From: Dendrophyllia cribrosa
Lineage: Eukaryota; Cnidaria; Anthozoa; Scleractinia; Dendrophylliidae
NCBI GenBank assembly: GCA_024195265.1
Contig: JAJLRJ010000003.1
Coordinates: 30,932,643-30,996,642 of the forward strand
Length of the DNA stretch: 64,000 bases
Direction of reading: 5' to 3'
Both the position numbers and the translations under genes were made by a program. Of the stretch, positions 11,016 to 22,804 are shown piece by piece; position 1 is the first letter of the stretch; each line of letters starts with the position of its first letter. Under the pieces are notes generated by a model. It was not told the origin of the DNA and did not search any database. It saw nothing but the letters and a program-made list of their open reading frames with translations.

Positions 11016-11016
11016 C

Positions 11017-11868
11017 TTAACGTCCTGTTAGTGACTTAAATGAGTCAGCTGTGAGGCAGGTGTACATTTACTTAATGATGTACAGTCAAACGATTTTGGA
11101 AAAGTTTCGAACACGATTATCTTTTGCTGAAGCTGTTATTTCTTCTTTCAATGGTACCAATGCAAACGTTTTGCAGTGAATTAACATATCTCCAAATCTT
11201 CCCCAGTACGTATGTGCTAAGTGCAAATGAATACCACGTCACACGGTCTACAGAGAAATATATAAAGATACATATCTTTATTTTAATTACCGAATGTAGA
11301 CCGTGCAAATCATGTAGACCGTTGGTAAATCTTATGTAAAATAGGAGAATTTTTCGTTAGCAGAATTGTATTAAGTGCAGTTTCTCTTTCCATTAACGGT
11401 TTTACATGTTGATATGTAGAAAGAAATATATTCTTACGAGCTTGAACAGTTTTCATGACAAAATGTTACGTGACTGCAAGTCGCTTCATCACCGGTGCAT
11501 GACTGACTGCATTACAATTTGTTATTTTCATAAAACATGCTTTGTACATACAAGAAACACAATGTTCTGAATAATTACTTTAGTATTTTGTACGCTTTTC
11601 CTTATGTTTGATAATAAGTTGTAATTGCTTGTTCATTGAACTTATTATATTGTCAATTACATGACTTTTCGTTGCATAAAGAGTGGATTTGACTCGTTCA
11701 GAGAATTCTTCAAAAAGTCTCAAATGTAATGTTGTTTCTTATTGCCTTTCTTTTCAATTCTCGTTTAACTACATTGAATACATTTTCGATAGGATTGAAA
11801 TCGGGTTATCTTGCTGCTATTGCCCCTATAGCTTAAAGAGCTTTGGGCGTGTTGGCAAGCTTATCGTA
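11017..11868. other. Non-coding stretch
   Basis: AT-rich, with no supported exon. A small inverted motif, ACGGTCTACA and TGTAGACCGT around 11243-11304, could form a weak hairpin. Confidence 0.4.
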
Positions 11869-12310
11869 CGACTCTGGCGAGTTCAACAAGGCCTCAAAGA
11901 TGTACAATGATGCCCTGAAGACCAGCGGCTACCGTGAGAATGTCCAATATACAAGAAGCGAGAACCGAATGAGGGCCAGAAACAGAAACAAACCAAGAAA
12001 CATCATTTGGTTTAACCCACCTTACAGTGAAAATGTCCAGACGAATGTTGCAAGATCATTCCATTGCTTGATTGATAAACATTTCCCTAAAACACACTAT
12101 CCACAAGCTGTTTAACAGGAATAATGTAAAAGTCAGCTATAGCAAAAATCCTAGGAAATGACAACAATACTAACACTAACATGGAAACTAACAAATGTAA
12201 CTGCAGAAACAAGGACCTTTGCCCTCAATGGCACGTGTCTTACTGGTAGTATTGTCTATCAAGCCGATGTCACCACTACTTCCTGTGATACAAAGGTACA
12301 ACAACCACAA
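11869..12310 (+). pseudogene. Decayed Penelope-like element fragment
   Basis: Frames here show ALKTSGYRENVQY, NIIWFNPPYSENVQTNV, HCLIDKHFPK and then CNCRNKDLCP...GSIVYQADV. The same order of blocks (EALRKSGY, NVIWFNPPYNKNVKTNI, RLINRSFP, CNRRKKEECP, EVVYQATV) is in the Penelope-like element at 30132-31088. This is the stretch between reverse transcriptase and the GIY-YIG domain. Frames change at least twice and stops are present, so it is a short non-functional relic. A 21-bp direct duplication lies just downstream near 12297-12335. Confidence 0.7.
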
Positions 12311-13247
12311 GCTTTCTTACAACAACCACAAGCTTTCTTTCAACCACTGCAAACCCTTGCACGACACAGTCCTCAAAATACATGTGGGATCTAAAGGACA
12401 ATGTCACCAATTACTTCATCAAATGGACCATTATTAAACGAGCAAGCGCTTGCAAAGGTCATCCTTCCCGATGCAATCTTAACTGCGGACAGGTCCACAG
12501 AGATATATTTAGATATATATAGTGAGAATGTCTCCTATTGGGTTTAAGTCTTATCTCGTGTTGAGATTTCGGATATAAAGGCAAGTCATGCTCGGTTGTA
12601 TTCACCAGGGACTGGGGCATGGTCAGTACAAAGGACTGTCTGTTATGAATCTAAGGTCTGTTTCAGCAAGCACTTTTAAACATGCAGTGTGCACAGTAGG
12701 GGTGTTGGTCTTGTTTTGAATTTGTATTATTGTCGTTCTTTGTTCCTTTTGTTTTACGTCATCTGTGCTCCGGTACACATAGAAAGAACCTTAATAGTAT
12801 AGTCAGAACAAAAAGCCCAAAGAAACGCTTCTATGGGGGATCTGAAAGCAGCAACATCAGAGTAGCAGCCACTGTGTCACAATTTAATGATGGGTATAGT
12901 TACCTAGAAACCGTTATTCCCCCCTCACGAATTGTCAAATTTTGTTACCATTCGTAAACAACGAAGCCTAAAATCTGCGTGCAAGACCACAGGGCGAATG
13001 CCGCAGTTTTGTCAAGATGTTTATCAACCAGAAAAACACCTAGAGTGACCAAAACCGGTTTGTAAGTTTCACCAATACTACCAGTTTCTTGTCGTTACAT
13101 GTTTTAGGAGAAAATAATATATAAAATTTCGGTAAAATTAAGAGGAGAGCAATATTAAATATTTTGTGCGTTTTCACAATGTGTGTTGGCCTGTGATGAC
13201 AGCTCCTCTTTTTGCCACAAAAGGCAGTTGAACGTCTGTTACCAAAA
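12311..13247. other. Non-coding stretch
   Basis: No supported gene. It may include the unrecognisable remainder of the upstream Penelope-like fragment. Confidence 0.35.
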
Positions 13248-13706
13248 CAGTCGAACCTCCATGTGCGACCACCTCCTGTACGCGACCATGCATTCAAATT
13301 ACCAAAACTTCTGCAGTCAAATCACTATAGTCAAAAACCTCTCGTAAGCAAGCACCTCTTGTAAGCGACGGTGACCACTTTCAACGCTGGTGATTTGAAT
13401 TTTTCTATTGTTTTAACCCCTGCTAAGCACCCACTCGCCCATATTTTAATCTCACTACGGATATAAATTAAATGTGTTACAGTACAACTCTAATATAATG
13501 AAAATTTTGTCGCTTGTATCAAAATGTCTACATGATACTGTATTTTGCACTGATAGGTGCTTTGTACATTCAATTTACTACAGGTTCATATGATTCAAAG
13601 TTAAGACCCCTGGGGTTTGACCTATCGTAAGCAACCACCTTGTGAAAGGGACCACCTTACATTGTAGCTTTGCATTTTGGGTAGTCGCTTACGGGAGGTT
13701 AAACTG
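13248..13706. repeat. MITE with mariner-like ends
   Basis: The left end, CAGTCGAACCTCCATGTGCG, resembles the inverted right end, CAGTTTAACCTCCCGTAAGCG; sub-repeats with 'cgtaagc' and 'accacct' recur inside both halves. TA follows the right end but AA precedes the left, so the target duplication is not clean. The CAGTYSAACC terminus resembles Tc1/mariner-derived MITEs such as the one at 35396-35607. Non-coding. Confidence 0.55.
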
Positions 13707-13908
13707 TAGGAGCAAACGGGAGCAACAGGCCAGCTGTAGTCACAAATCAAGTTTCCCACAATGTGCAATGTAGGCTTGTGATTTATCTTTTACTAATTAT
13801 TACTTTGTAATGAGGACACAACATTTACTGATACTTTATTCAGTAGATCAAGCAGTAATAACAAGAAGAATTATTTCGGATTCTCAGTTTTTGTAATTTT
13901 GTGTTCAG

Positions 13909-15508
13909 ATCAAACTCCACCAAGGCCTGGAAAAGTTCTAACATTGGTTGCAAACCAAGTTAAGGTAACTGCTACAGCCTCAATTACTGAAAGTATTAAG
14001 TGTAATCAAAAAGATTTTCCTACAATGTTAATTAAAAAGGAAAGTGATCCAAGGAGTAAACATTTTTGGGTGGGCTTCAGCATTGGTGTATGTGCAATTA
14101 CACAGGCACGGAAACTTGATACAAACACTAATTTTCTGCTACTAATTACAATGTATATATTTCACTCACTCTCTTTACTGTCAGTGTTACTCAATACTTT
14201 ACTCTCTCTATAGCCTGGTAAGTACACCTACCTGAGGTGCACAGTTGTAGGACTGTCAGTTTTCTATGTATTAATATGAGAGAATTTTATTTTCTAATGT
14301 AAAGCGTCTTAGAGCTTCAGAATAAGCTGGTGCTATATAAATCATTTACTATTATTACATGTATTATTATTATTATTATTATCATCATCATCATTATACA
14401 TTGTACATGTAAAGGGGCATTCAAGATAAGGGTATATTTTTATTTAGGTCTGAATTACTTTCCCATTGATAATGAACTCTGTTGTTTGTACTTATAGACC
14501 TATTTCATAATGGCGGCCGATTTATTTATTCTTTTATATATACGTTAATTAGCCTAACTGGCCTCGGTAACGTGCAAAATTCAAAAGAATTTTTACTTTA
14601 AAATGAGGCCAGTGAGGCTAATTAACATACATATAAAAGAATAAATAAATCAGCCGCCATTATGGAATAGGTGTATAGATGGTGGAACTGTCTCCAGGAT
14701 CTGGAGTGTTTGTTTTTCAAAAACAAATAGAGCAGGCAGTGGCTAGAAAATTACTAACCTCGTGTGCAGCATTCTTGCTGAACTGTTTCTATACTAATAC
14801 CGTAATGGTTGGGATGCACCTGTTGGGGGCTAATGGCAAACCGCATCCCGACAGGGACATTATTGATAGCATTCTTGGTAAGTATACTTTCCTTTCAAGT
14901 CATTGAAAGTGCATTGTTTTGGTTAAATTGGAAAGCCACTTATTCTTGTGCTTTATAGATAACAGCTTTTTTAGGGTGGTGCAATGCCAACCACAAACTA
15001 AAAAACATAACTCGCAGAATAATGTATTGGAAAATTGAATTAAAATGGAAGTTTTCAAAACACTTGAACTGATAAACCAATTCTATTATGCTTGAAGGAA
15101 GCCTATAGTTCATAAGCTCCCGGCTTCTATATAGGCTTCCTTGTCACTACCACCTTAAACATTTTGTAGTCTATCGTCTTTTAAGTTATTATAAATTTCT
15201 AGTGTATTGTATTATTATTATTATATATTTTTTTTAATGTGGTTAATGACAAAATAAAATGAACGAATGAATGAAAAAAACTGTATGATTTGTGCCCTTA
15301 TATAATACTTATATTTTTGCTAATCAATCTTCCTTAGGTTTATTAAAGACTTATGTACTGTCAATATTTTACATTGAAAACATGTTACATTATCTTTTCA
15401 GCATTCACCATGAAGAAACACGTAACAACGCCAGCTGTGCTGAAGGCATCGCTGCGAAATAAGTTTGCAGCCAACAACTCGAGGGCAACCAAGGTGCACT
15501 CTGAGTGA
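13909..15508 (+). CDS. 3' exons of a BEN-domain-like gene
   Basis: Three putative exons with consensus splice sites: 13909-13962 (ending NQVK before GTAACT), 14679-14877 (ending before GTAAGT) and 15402-15508 (after TTTTCAG, ending in TGA). The last two join in phase. Exon 14679-14877 contains AVARKLLTSCAAFLLNCFY and GKPHPDRDIIDSIL; the last exon contains TPAVLKASLRNKFAANNSR. The pattern of a helical block, a conserved D and a terminal R-rich helix resembles BEN domains, which bind DNA or chromatin proteins; the assignment is tentative. The upstream exons were not found, so this may be the tail of a host gene or of a gene carried by a transposon. A MITE sits exactly at the 3' splice site before the middle exon. 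Confidence 0.5.
14361..14397 (+). repeat. ATT/ATC trinucleotide microsatellite
   Basis: A run of about eight ATT followed by about four ATC units. Confidence 0.8.
14497..14673. repeat. 177-bp foldback MITE at a splice site
   Basis: Arms of roughly 68 bp, left beginning ACCTATTTCATAATGGCGG and the inverted right beginning ACCTATTCCATAATGGCGG, make almost the whole unit an inverted repeat. It is flanked by TATA at 14493-14496 and 14674-14677. The right TATA is followed by G, so the duplicated target recreates a TATAG acceptor directly before the exon at 14679. Confidence 0.85.
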
Positions 15509-15887
15509 GCTTGTTGATTTGCAGTGATTGCCATGTATGACCACTTCTCTGTGTCTTGTTTGATACATTAAAGGGATAGTTTTACAGTTTGGCGCATGTG
15601 CACAGGTTGTAACGAAAACGAAGACCGAAGACCACGAGAACATGAAACTTTGATAGGAGAAATTGTGGCGGTAAAAACCGAGGTGAGTTCATTGATCAAA
15701 GGAACAAACAAATGGTTCAAAGCTTTGTTCATTGCCTCAACAACGTATTTGAAGAAAAAAACGTATTGTCATGACTGACAAAACCGAAATATTGGCATGG
15801 TTCGTTTGCTTTGTTGTGTAATACCGCTGACCAGCTCACTGCTACCTCCTGTAGCTTAGCGGCCGCACAATACATGCGCTTGTACAC

Positions 15888-16293
15888 ATGTCGGCTTCTC
15901 CGTTCTTTGCGGCTGCAGATGGCCCTAGAAAAAGAAAACCTTTGCAGGAAATCATAGATTTGCCACAGTTTACATGGAACGAGATCTCCGTAGTGGAAGA
16001 AATTGGGAGGTACTTTTGGATCGGTGTTCACTGCAAAGTATGAAAACAGGAAGGTTGTGGTGGTGAAGAAGCTTCTGGAACAACGTGAGGTATGCCTCAT
16101 TTACAAGGGGGTGCACATACTGAACTCTGTACAAAACAGACACTTTGCCAAAATGGAGGCCATTTGCCAAAATCCTATCGCAATCATGCTCGAATATGTT
16201 TATTTCGACTTTCGCTGTTATGGTCTTACCCTGCGAGCAGAGCCTCTGTCGATCCTCCTAGAAAAATCGGGAGGAGGAAAGAGACTCTGCTAG
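15888..16293 (+). pseudogene. Protein kinase N-lobe fragment, frameshifted
   Basis: From the ATG at 15888 the frame reads MSASPFFAAADGPRKRKPL ... FTWNEISVVEEIG and then slips by one base near 16008. The next frame (from 16003) continues with the glycine loop (GTFGSVFTAKY), a lysine-containing strand (VVVVKKLL) and later KMEAICQNPIAIMLEYVYF, which matches the order of a kinase N-lobe up to the hinge (EYVYF). After about 16260 similarity is lost (stop at 16291). The catalytic loop and DFG are absent. A relic of a kinase-like gene family is likely; the family was not identified. Confidence 0.55.
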
Positions 16294-16472
16294 TGGCCTC
16301 GACAATTCCTATTGAGCATGCTCCAAATTCAAATGCAACCGAGCCTTTCCGAGCCTCACTTTCAAAATGGGTTAATCATTATTTTTGAAATTTAAAACAA
16401 CTATGTTCCTGCGTAGTCCCGCACTGCGCACCATTTCCTCCATGTTTATATGCAAGCAGTGTGTTTTTCATA

Positions 16473-18154
16473 ATGATTTCAACCCCGAGCAATTCCATCG
16501 TGGATTTGCCCGGTGTTTTCAGCCCTCCGAAAACTCCCGTTAAAAAGTCGGTATCGAAAACAAGAGCAACAACGAAAGACACGATTTGTCTTATATGCGG
16601 AATTTGCCTCATCGGCGAACGATGTACTTACAATGTTGAGCAACACAGAGGCCTTCGTCAAAAGCTGGAATCCATTTTGGAAGAGATTATCGACTGCAAT
16701 GCTAATTCACGCCGTGTATGTAGACCTTGTGGCCGCAGGGTCGAAGCCTTGGATAAAAAGTTTAATGTTGTCATGGAACAAGTGCGAGAGCTTCGAGGCA
16801 AATACTCTTTGGCTTGTCTAAGGAATGTCACTGTCAAAGTGAAGCGACTGTTGAAAGCAAGCCGTTCGCCAAAAGCCTACAAAAAACCTCGCCAAGGCCG
16901 TTGTTCGTATCCACTTTGAAAGACAACGACGAAGATCTCATGGGATGTTTTCAACCCTTGCCCGCCGCGATGGAGGGCTCCGAATCAACGCAAAATAGCG
17001 ATGCTTTGCCAATGCCTATCGCCGGCGAGAAAAAGCCCCCTACAGAGGAAGTACCTGTGCAGGTTAGTGCATATGTCTTTTGTTTTGGAAAAGTAACGAG
17101 GCATAAAAGAGAGATACTTCTCAAGCTAGCTTAATGTGAATTGCATTAATTTAAGTTTGTAGTTCTACAATTTCGTGTTTGTTTAATTTTTTTACAGTCA
17201 TGATCAGCATTATATCTTTTCGGAAAAACTTGTATATTTATTTTCTTAAGGAAAAACATAAAAGTTACCAAGTTTGATAACATTAACGTATACTGTCAGT
17301 CATTACAAACTTGTATCTTATTATCCATTGAAGCCTCAATAGCCATTGCTAATTGCGGGTAAAACCTTTGTGAACTTATAATTTAACTTGAAATAAAACT
17401 TGTTGTTATGGGAGCTGCAAGTAAGTCTGGTTATTTGAGCACCGTTCATATTCTGAAAAACCTCATCCAATAATTGTTTTCAATTTTGTGAATTTCTTAA
17501 GTTCATAGTTTGAACAATATTATGTTTTTGACTTTAGTTTGGATCAGTTCTGATTATGTGATGACTATTATTGATATTTATGAAAAGTTTCCTGCAAGAT
17601 CTAGAATTGAGTCTGTCTTTTTGATAAAAATACATGCACAGTGGCTGTATACTACAATTTTTGTATTTACCTCATATGTCATAATTTCATATCCTTCCAG
17701 GGAACAGAAGAAAATTGTGGATGGTGGAGTTGCCAACATAGCCAAGTACCTAGCCCTGGGCTTGTTTAGTACTGCATGCAAAACAGTGATGCATACTCCA
17801 GAGTTGTCTAAATCTATAAAAGAGCTAGTTATAAAAGAAATGGACAATGAATTGGAGGAACTCTGCAAAAAGAAGAAAAACAGCATTTTACGTCAAACAA
17901 AGCCAGAGGAACTTATAGCATTCAAAATAGAGAAGCTCACACAGGAAATTGAACAAGAAACTCCCCTGCTGAACCAAACACTGCAGAGCATTTGCTGTTC
18001 CAATACCAAGAAGAGGGCTTCAACAACCTCTTCAGCTGATCCATGTGTCAAGGCAACCATTGCAGCTTCCATTCTACACGAAAGGTGCCCAGAGATGTCA
18101 GCCATGGCCTATAGAATGGGTTTATTGCTTCGTTATGCTGGTGCAGGAGGCATG
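16473..18154 (+). pseudogene. Zinc-finger N-terminal part of a DUF6589-type gene
   Basis: Exon 16473-17062 starts at ATG (MISTPSNSIVDLPGVF) and has two Cys pairs, CLICG and CRPCGRR, about 47 residues apart, with helical sequence between, a ZAD-like or treble-clef-like layout. The frame changes by one base near 16860 and the exon ends at a GTTAGT donor. A second exon at 17701-18154, after TCCTTCCAG, encodes IVDGGVANIAKYLALGL ... CPEMSAMAYRMGLLLRYAG and ends at GTATGT. The Cys pattern and the MSAMAYRMGLLLRYAG block resemble the N-terminal half of the cnidarian DUF6589-type genes whose C-terminal half is at 59629-60939; this link is inference from memory. The phases of the two exons do not match, so an exon is missing or the gene is broken. 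Confidence 0.4.
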
Positions 18155-18500
18155 GTATGTTTTAATTATTCCTGCATGTGACCAGTAAATTATTGTTCAC
18201 TGTGGCCAGTAGAAAACGAGAACTTTGGTGCTCTGTGGAGAACTATATGCTAAGTGACTTTAAAACTAAAGTTCAGCATAATGGTTATTGTAGGTACACC
18301 TTCTTGAAGTATGCTGTCACTTTCCTTTGACTAATTTGGCATTACAATAATGTTACATTACCTTATTGTTAAAACACACAAGCAACTGCTTTTCTGAAAT
18401 TCAAATGTTATCAAATTTAAGTGTGTGTGACAAAAAAATGCACATTTAATCTTGTTCTACAAACAACAACTATCATGGGCATGATGTTAGCTTTAACAAT

Positions 18501-18625
18501 AGTAGTTGGTAGAGAGGCAGTCAAATACCAGTTTTCAAACCCCTAAATAAGTGGGACGAACGCGTGAGGCCCACTTATTTAGGGGTTTGAAACCTGGTAT
18601 TTGAGCTGTCTCTCTACCAACTACT
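18501..18625. repeat. Near-perfect 55-bp palindrome upstream of polB
   Basis: The arms 18501-18555 and 18570-18625 pair with two mismatches and one indel; the loop is 14 bp. The arms begin AGTAGTTGGTAGAGAG. The structure lies about 110 bp before the polymerase start. It could be a foldback MITE or two joined terminal repeats of the polymerase-encoding element; see findings. Confidence 0.9.
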
Positions 18626-18737
18626 GTGGATACCCCTCCCTCAAACCCCGTAAGAGGGGCCAAATGCGTTTTCCCGAGCCCGCCCGCAACGGCAAGCGAG
18701 ACATAGCCAATTGAAGAAACCCAAAATCCCTTTATAT

Positions 18738-21700
18738 ATGGCACAACCCTGGCAACGAAGACAGCGTGATGCCAATCAACGCGAGCTGATTGCCTGGCTG
18801 GACGAACAGGCAGGAAATCTCGAGCGGATCGAGCCTGCCGACGACAATAATGCTGAGGTCGAACCTCAAAACAACCCACCGGATTTAGATTTTGAACAAC
18901 TTGTTCAAATCTATGATCGGGTTGACCGATGGGTTGAACACGGCAGACGAATAATCCGGTTCCGCTTTGTAAACGATCTCGAAAACTCTCTTGTCGAAAG
19001 AATTTTGAACAAAATCAAGCAAAATGTTCACACACGACACACAATCAATTTACGCTTCACATTCGAGTTACGAAACACTGAAACTGGGAGGTTGTGGAAT
19101 TTTTTTCAAAACAACCACAACAGTCGTTGGTTGTCCACTCTCTCCGAGACACGACAGTGGCTGCAAGCCCAGGAAGAGCTTCGTCTTCAAAATGCAAGAC
19201 TCAACAGGCCTGACACCAAATGGGTTTACGAACGCACTGTCCTGCTTGATCTTAAAGTCGTGCTGGATCGACAACCCTTGCAAATAGGTCTCGGACGTCT
19301 TCCTGATTGGATTCGCAACAAAAGAGAAGTCATTGCCCTTGACAATTTCAACGACAATCTTTGTCTCTTTCGTTGCTTGGCTGTCCATCGAGGAGTCCGT
19401 ATAGATCGTTCCACTCGCAGATCCAGGGAACTCGCAGAAAGTTTCTTCGCAGTTTATCCGGGGCTTCGAGGCCAGCTAAATTTGCGGCACTTCTCCAAAA
19501 TCGAAAGGCATTTCAAGCAAGGAATTGCCGCATATCTTGTTCTCCCCAATGGTGACTTCATTTTATCTCACACCCCTACGAATTACGACAAGGTGGGCAC
19601 TCCAACCATGACTGTCGGTATTCATGAGGGCCACTCCTTCTTGATCACCAATATCAATAAAGTCACAAACAATTACACTTGTGGCGAGTGCGGTGGGAGG
19701 TTCACACGGGCTGATAACTTGAAGCGCCACTCCAAGAGGTGTACTCGTGGCCAAACCAAAATCGTCTGCCCCGGGAAACGTGTCCTCCCTCCGGAGTCAG
19801 CTTTTGAGAAAGCCTTTTACCCAGAAGGTGGTTTCGGTGTCAAGGGAGTGTGCTGGCTTGGAGTGGGAGGCGAAGCAGCGTGGCATTCACATCCACCATC
19901 ACAGATGCGGCCATGGTGGTGAGAGCTATATTTGTGGGGCTCCAGTCGACGGCTATCACCCAGAAAGCAAGACAGTTTTTCAGTTCCACGGTTGTTTCTG
20001 GCACGGTTGCGAGGAATGTTACCCCGAGGGAACGAGGGACGAAGGTGTATATGTTGACCGAAGGGGCAACACAATCACAAGGATGGTTGCTTACCAAAAG
20101 ACTCTGCAACGAACTCAGTTGCTTCGAGACGCTGGGTACACCGTGGTGGAAAGGTGGGAACACGAAAAGCCTTCCCCCTGGTGGAATGATCGTTGCCCAC
20201 AGAAAATAAACAAAACATATCCCCACGCGATCGTCTACGACTTCGAAGCGTACCAGGACAAGACCAAGACAGTTCGTCCGACACGCGATCTCTCTTATGA
20301 AAGCGAGCATGTGCCCATCTCAGTCTCCATTGCCGACACGTTGAACCCTGAGCCTGAGTACATTTGCTCCAAAGTTCCTGACGAGCTTATCGGGCTGTTT
20401 CATGCCTCCCTGGAGTGGCGGGCTGCAGCCATCCGAGAGGATGTGGCTGGCCAATATATGCCCCCAGACCTTGAGAATCTTCCTGAGAAGCAACTCAAGC
20501 TCATCGACAAATGGTGCAACCAAGTTCCTGTGGTCGGCTTCAACTCAGGCCATTACGACCTCAAGCTTATCCGCAAGTACTTTGTTTCTCATTTCGCTCA
20601 AGAGAACGGGGTCTTCGCCGCGGAGAAAGAGGGCCGCATCATGTTCATCAACACTCCCAGCTACAAGTTCTTGGACGTCATGAATTATTTGGCCCCAGGC
20701 ATCACGTACGACAAGTGGGTCAAGACGTATGGAGCGACACAGACCAAGTCCTGGCTCCCATACGAGTGGTTTGACAGCGCTGACAAGCTGGATTACCCGG
20801 GTCTCCCTCCATACGAGTGCTGGTACTCACAACTCAAAAACGCCTTCGTTCTTTCTCCCAAGGAGCACGAAGAATGCAATCGCATCTTCCACAAGAAAGG
20901 TATGAAGACATTTGGAGACTGGCTGGAGTATTACAACAATCTAGTATTACATCAAACGATGAAGGACTTTTACACGGGCCTCGGGGTTGACATCTTCAAA
21001 GACGCAGTCTCCTTGCCAGGAGTATCAATGCAATACATCTTGCGAGGCTCATTGAGAGGGGAGCGCAAGGCTCCAGCACTATACGCCCCCGGTCCAGAAG
21101 CTTACGCCATGCTGAAGGGGGCTGTGGTTGGCGGGCCAAGCCTGGTCTTCACCCGCAAACACGTGCGCGGCGAAACCCGCATCCGTTCTCACAAATACGA
21201 CTTAGCCCGCATTACGAAACGGATTGTGGGGTTCGATGCTAACTCCCTTTACCCAAGCACGGTGCTGCAGGAGATGCCCTGTGGTAAAGAGGTTGTGCAT
21301 TACAACGCCCCGGTGCAGGCAGCGAAAGCTCTCGAAATGAATCTGAATACAGGCAGGTGGTTCGGGTTTGCGGAAGTGGATATGGAAGTCCCCCGAGAGT
21401 TGTGGGAGCAGTTCGAAGAGTTTCCACCGCTCTTCATTAACCAAGCAGTGCCTGACGAATTTGTTCCACAGCATATGCACGATTACCTCCAAGAAAGTGG
21501 CCGAACCCGCTTTGCCGACCAGAAAAAGCTTCTGGGTGTACTGTCAGCGAAAAAGATGCTGATCTATGCACCCCTCTTGAAATGGTATCTCAACATCGGG
21601 CTCAAGATCACGGCAGTCTACCGCACGATCGATTACATACCCAAAAAGCTCTTCGACTGGTTCGTTCGCGAGGTAGCCAACTGCCGAAGAAAAGGCGACG

Positions 21701-22089
21701 CTGACAGGGAGAAGGCACTGCTTGCTGAAGTGTTCAAGCTCCTTGGCAACGCCGCTTACGGCAAGTTCATCGAAGCTGTGGAGCGCCAGACAAGAACGTT
21801 GTACACAACTGACGAGGACAAGGTCGACAAGAATCTCCGCTCACCCTTGTTCGATGACCTCGAAGAGATTGGAGATGCTTACAAGATCGAGCTGCTCAAG
21901 CAAAAGGTCACAATCGACCGCCCTTTTCAAGTGGGGATTGTTGTGTACCAACTTGCCAAGCTCCGCATGCTGGAGTTCTATTACGACTTCCTAGATTATA
22001 TGCGGAATTTGCCTGATTCGATTTTTATAGAACCTGTATACTACCTTAAAAATGTATGTTCTGATACAAAATCAACTTTTTTGAAGTAG
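18738..22089 (+). pseudogene. polB: Protein-primed DNA polymerase B relic (Polinton-like)
   Basis: Two overlapping frames make one polymerase broken by a one-base slip near 19860. The first frame starts at ATG 18738 behind a TTTATATATG sequence and carries an OTU-like DNLCLFRCLAVHRG near residue 205 and, before the break, a C-x2-C...H-x4-C zinc motif (CGECGGRF). The second frame (about 19860-22089) has a Cys/His-rich GCFWHGCEECYP segment, 3'-5' exonuclease motifs (YDFEAY; GFNSGHYDLKL), and polymerase motifs A (FDANSLYPS) and B (KLLGNAAYGK). The palm motif C (DTD) that should follow is missing: similarity ends near 22010 and the frame stops at 22089. The family copies DNA by protein priming in Polinton/Maverick and adintovirus-like elements. 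No integrase, ATPase or capsid gene is nearby, so this is a truncated solitary relic. GC content is higher than in the flanks. Confidence 0.85.
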
Positions 22090-22804
22090 TTTTCTTAAAA
22101 AAAAATAGGTGTAACACAAATAGACAATTCAATTTAATGGACCATTTTCTTGAAATGTTTTAAAGTGTATGATCAGATGCTTGATGTAATAAATAAGTTG
22201 AACACATTAGAAAGGCTCCCTGGTCAGTTGGTTACAAACTTATAACGCAGCATTCAGGTTCCAGTATAACATGTGCTTCCTTTAGAGTTCAAGGAATTTT
22301 ACTGAGAGCCATTGAAAGGTTAGTGCTTATAGGTTGCTTTTAAAAATTTGAGATACCAGTGACAATAATTAACAATAGTATGCTTTGGTAATTCCATGGA
22401 TCCCGAACACAGCTCTTACACGGTCTTCTTTGATTGGCTGAGAAACAATAGAACAAACAACACAACAATGGACCTTAGCCCTAAACACAATAGAGCTGCA
22501 TGATACCCAGGTCCAATGAAAGTAGAGGTTCTAAAGAGCTGCGTGCATGGCTACTTACCGATTGAATTTTTTTTATTACAGATTCACTCCACTACATTAC
22601 AAGCAAATAATAAAATAAAATAAGCTAACACTACTATAAGAAAAGTTGTGGAGAACGAGACAACCAAAAGCGCCAAGGCGATGCCCCACTAATTAAAATA
22701 TAAGAAAAATATATACAAATAGAAATATAAATATTCTAGTTATCTTTAATAAAACTTAAAACATTTGAATGGCTGCTTATGCTATCAAGGTCACTACTTA
22801 AAAT
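22090..22804. other. Non-coding stretch
   Basis: No supported gene. AT-rich, with a (AAATA)n-like stretch near 22606-22622 that may be the tail of an unrecognised retroelement. Confidence 0.35.

Larger units (their letters stand above)
2191..11016. mobile_element. PIF/Harbinger DNA transposon, with nested gypsy insertion
   Basis: A 37-bp imperfect terminal inverted repeat starting GACTTTAAGATCCACTACGG lies at 2192-2228 and, inverted, at 10979-11015 (four mismatches). Between them are the two genes that define the superfamily: a Myb/SANT-type protein (7536-8261, +) and a DDE transposase (9350-10843, -), in convergent orientation. Removing the gypsy element and its target duplication gives about 4.6 kb, a normal Harbinger size. 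The right flank reads TTA, the usual Harbinger target, while the left flank reads TAG, so the target duplication is not intact or the exact boundary is one base off. Both genes appear intact, so the element was probably functional until the gypsy insertion separated the left end from the Myb gene. Confidence 0.85.

Noticed and set aside
2188..11019. Three-base target duplication of the Harbinger element
   Set aside because: TAG on the left and TTA on the right do not match; only the TIRs are claimed.
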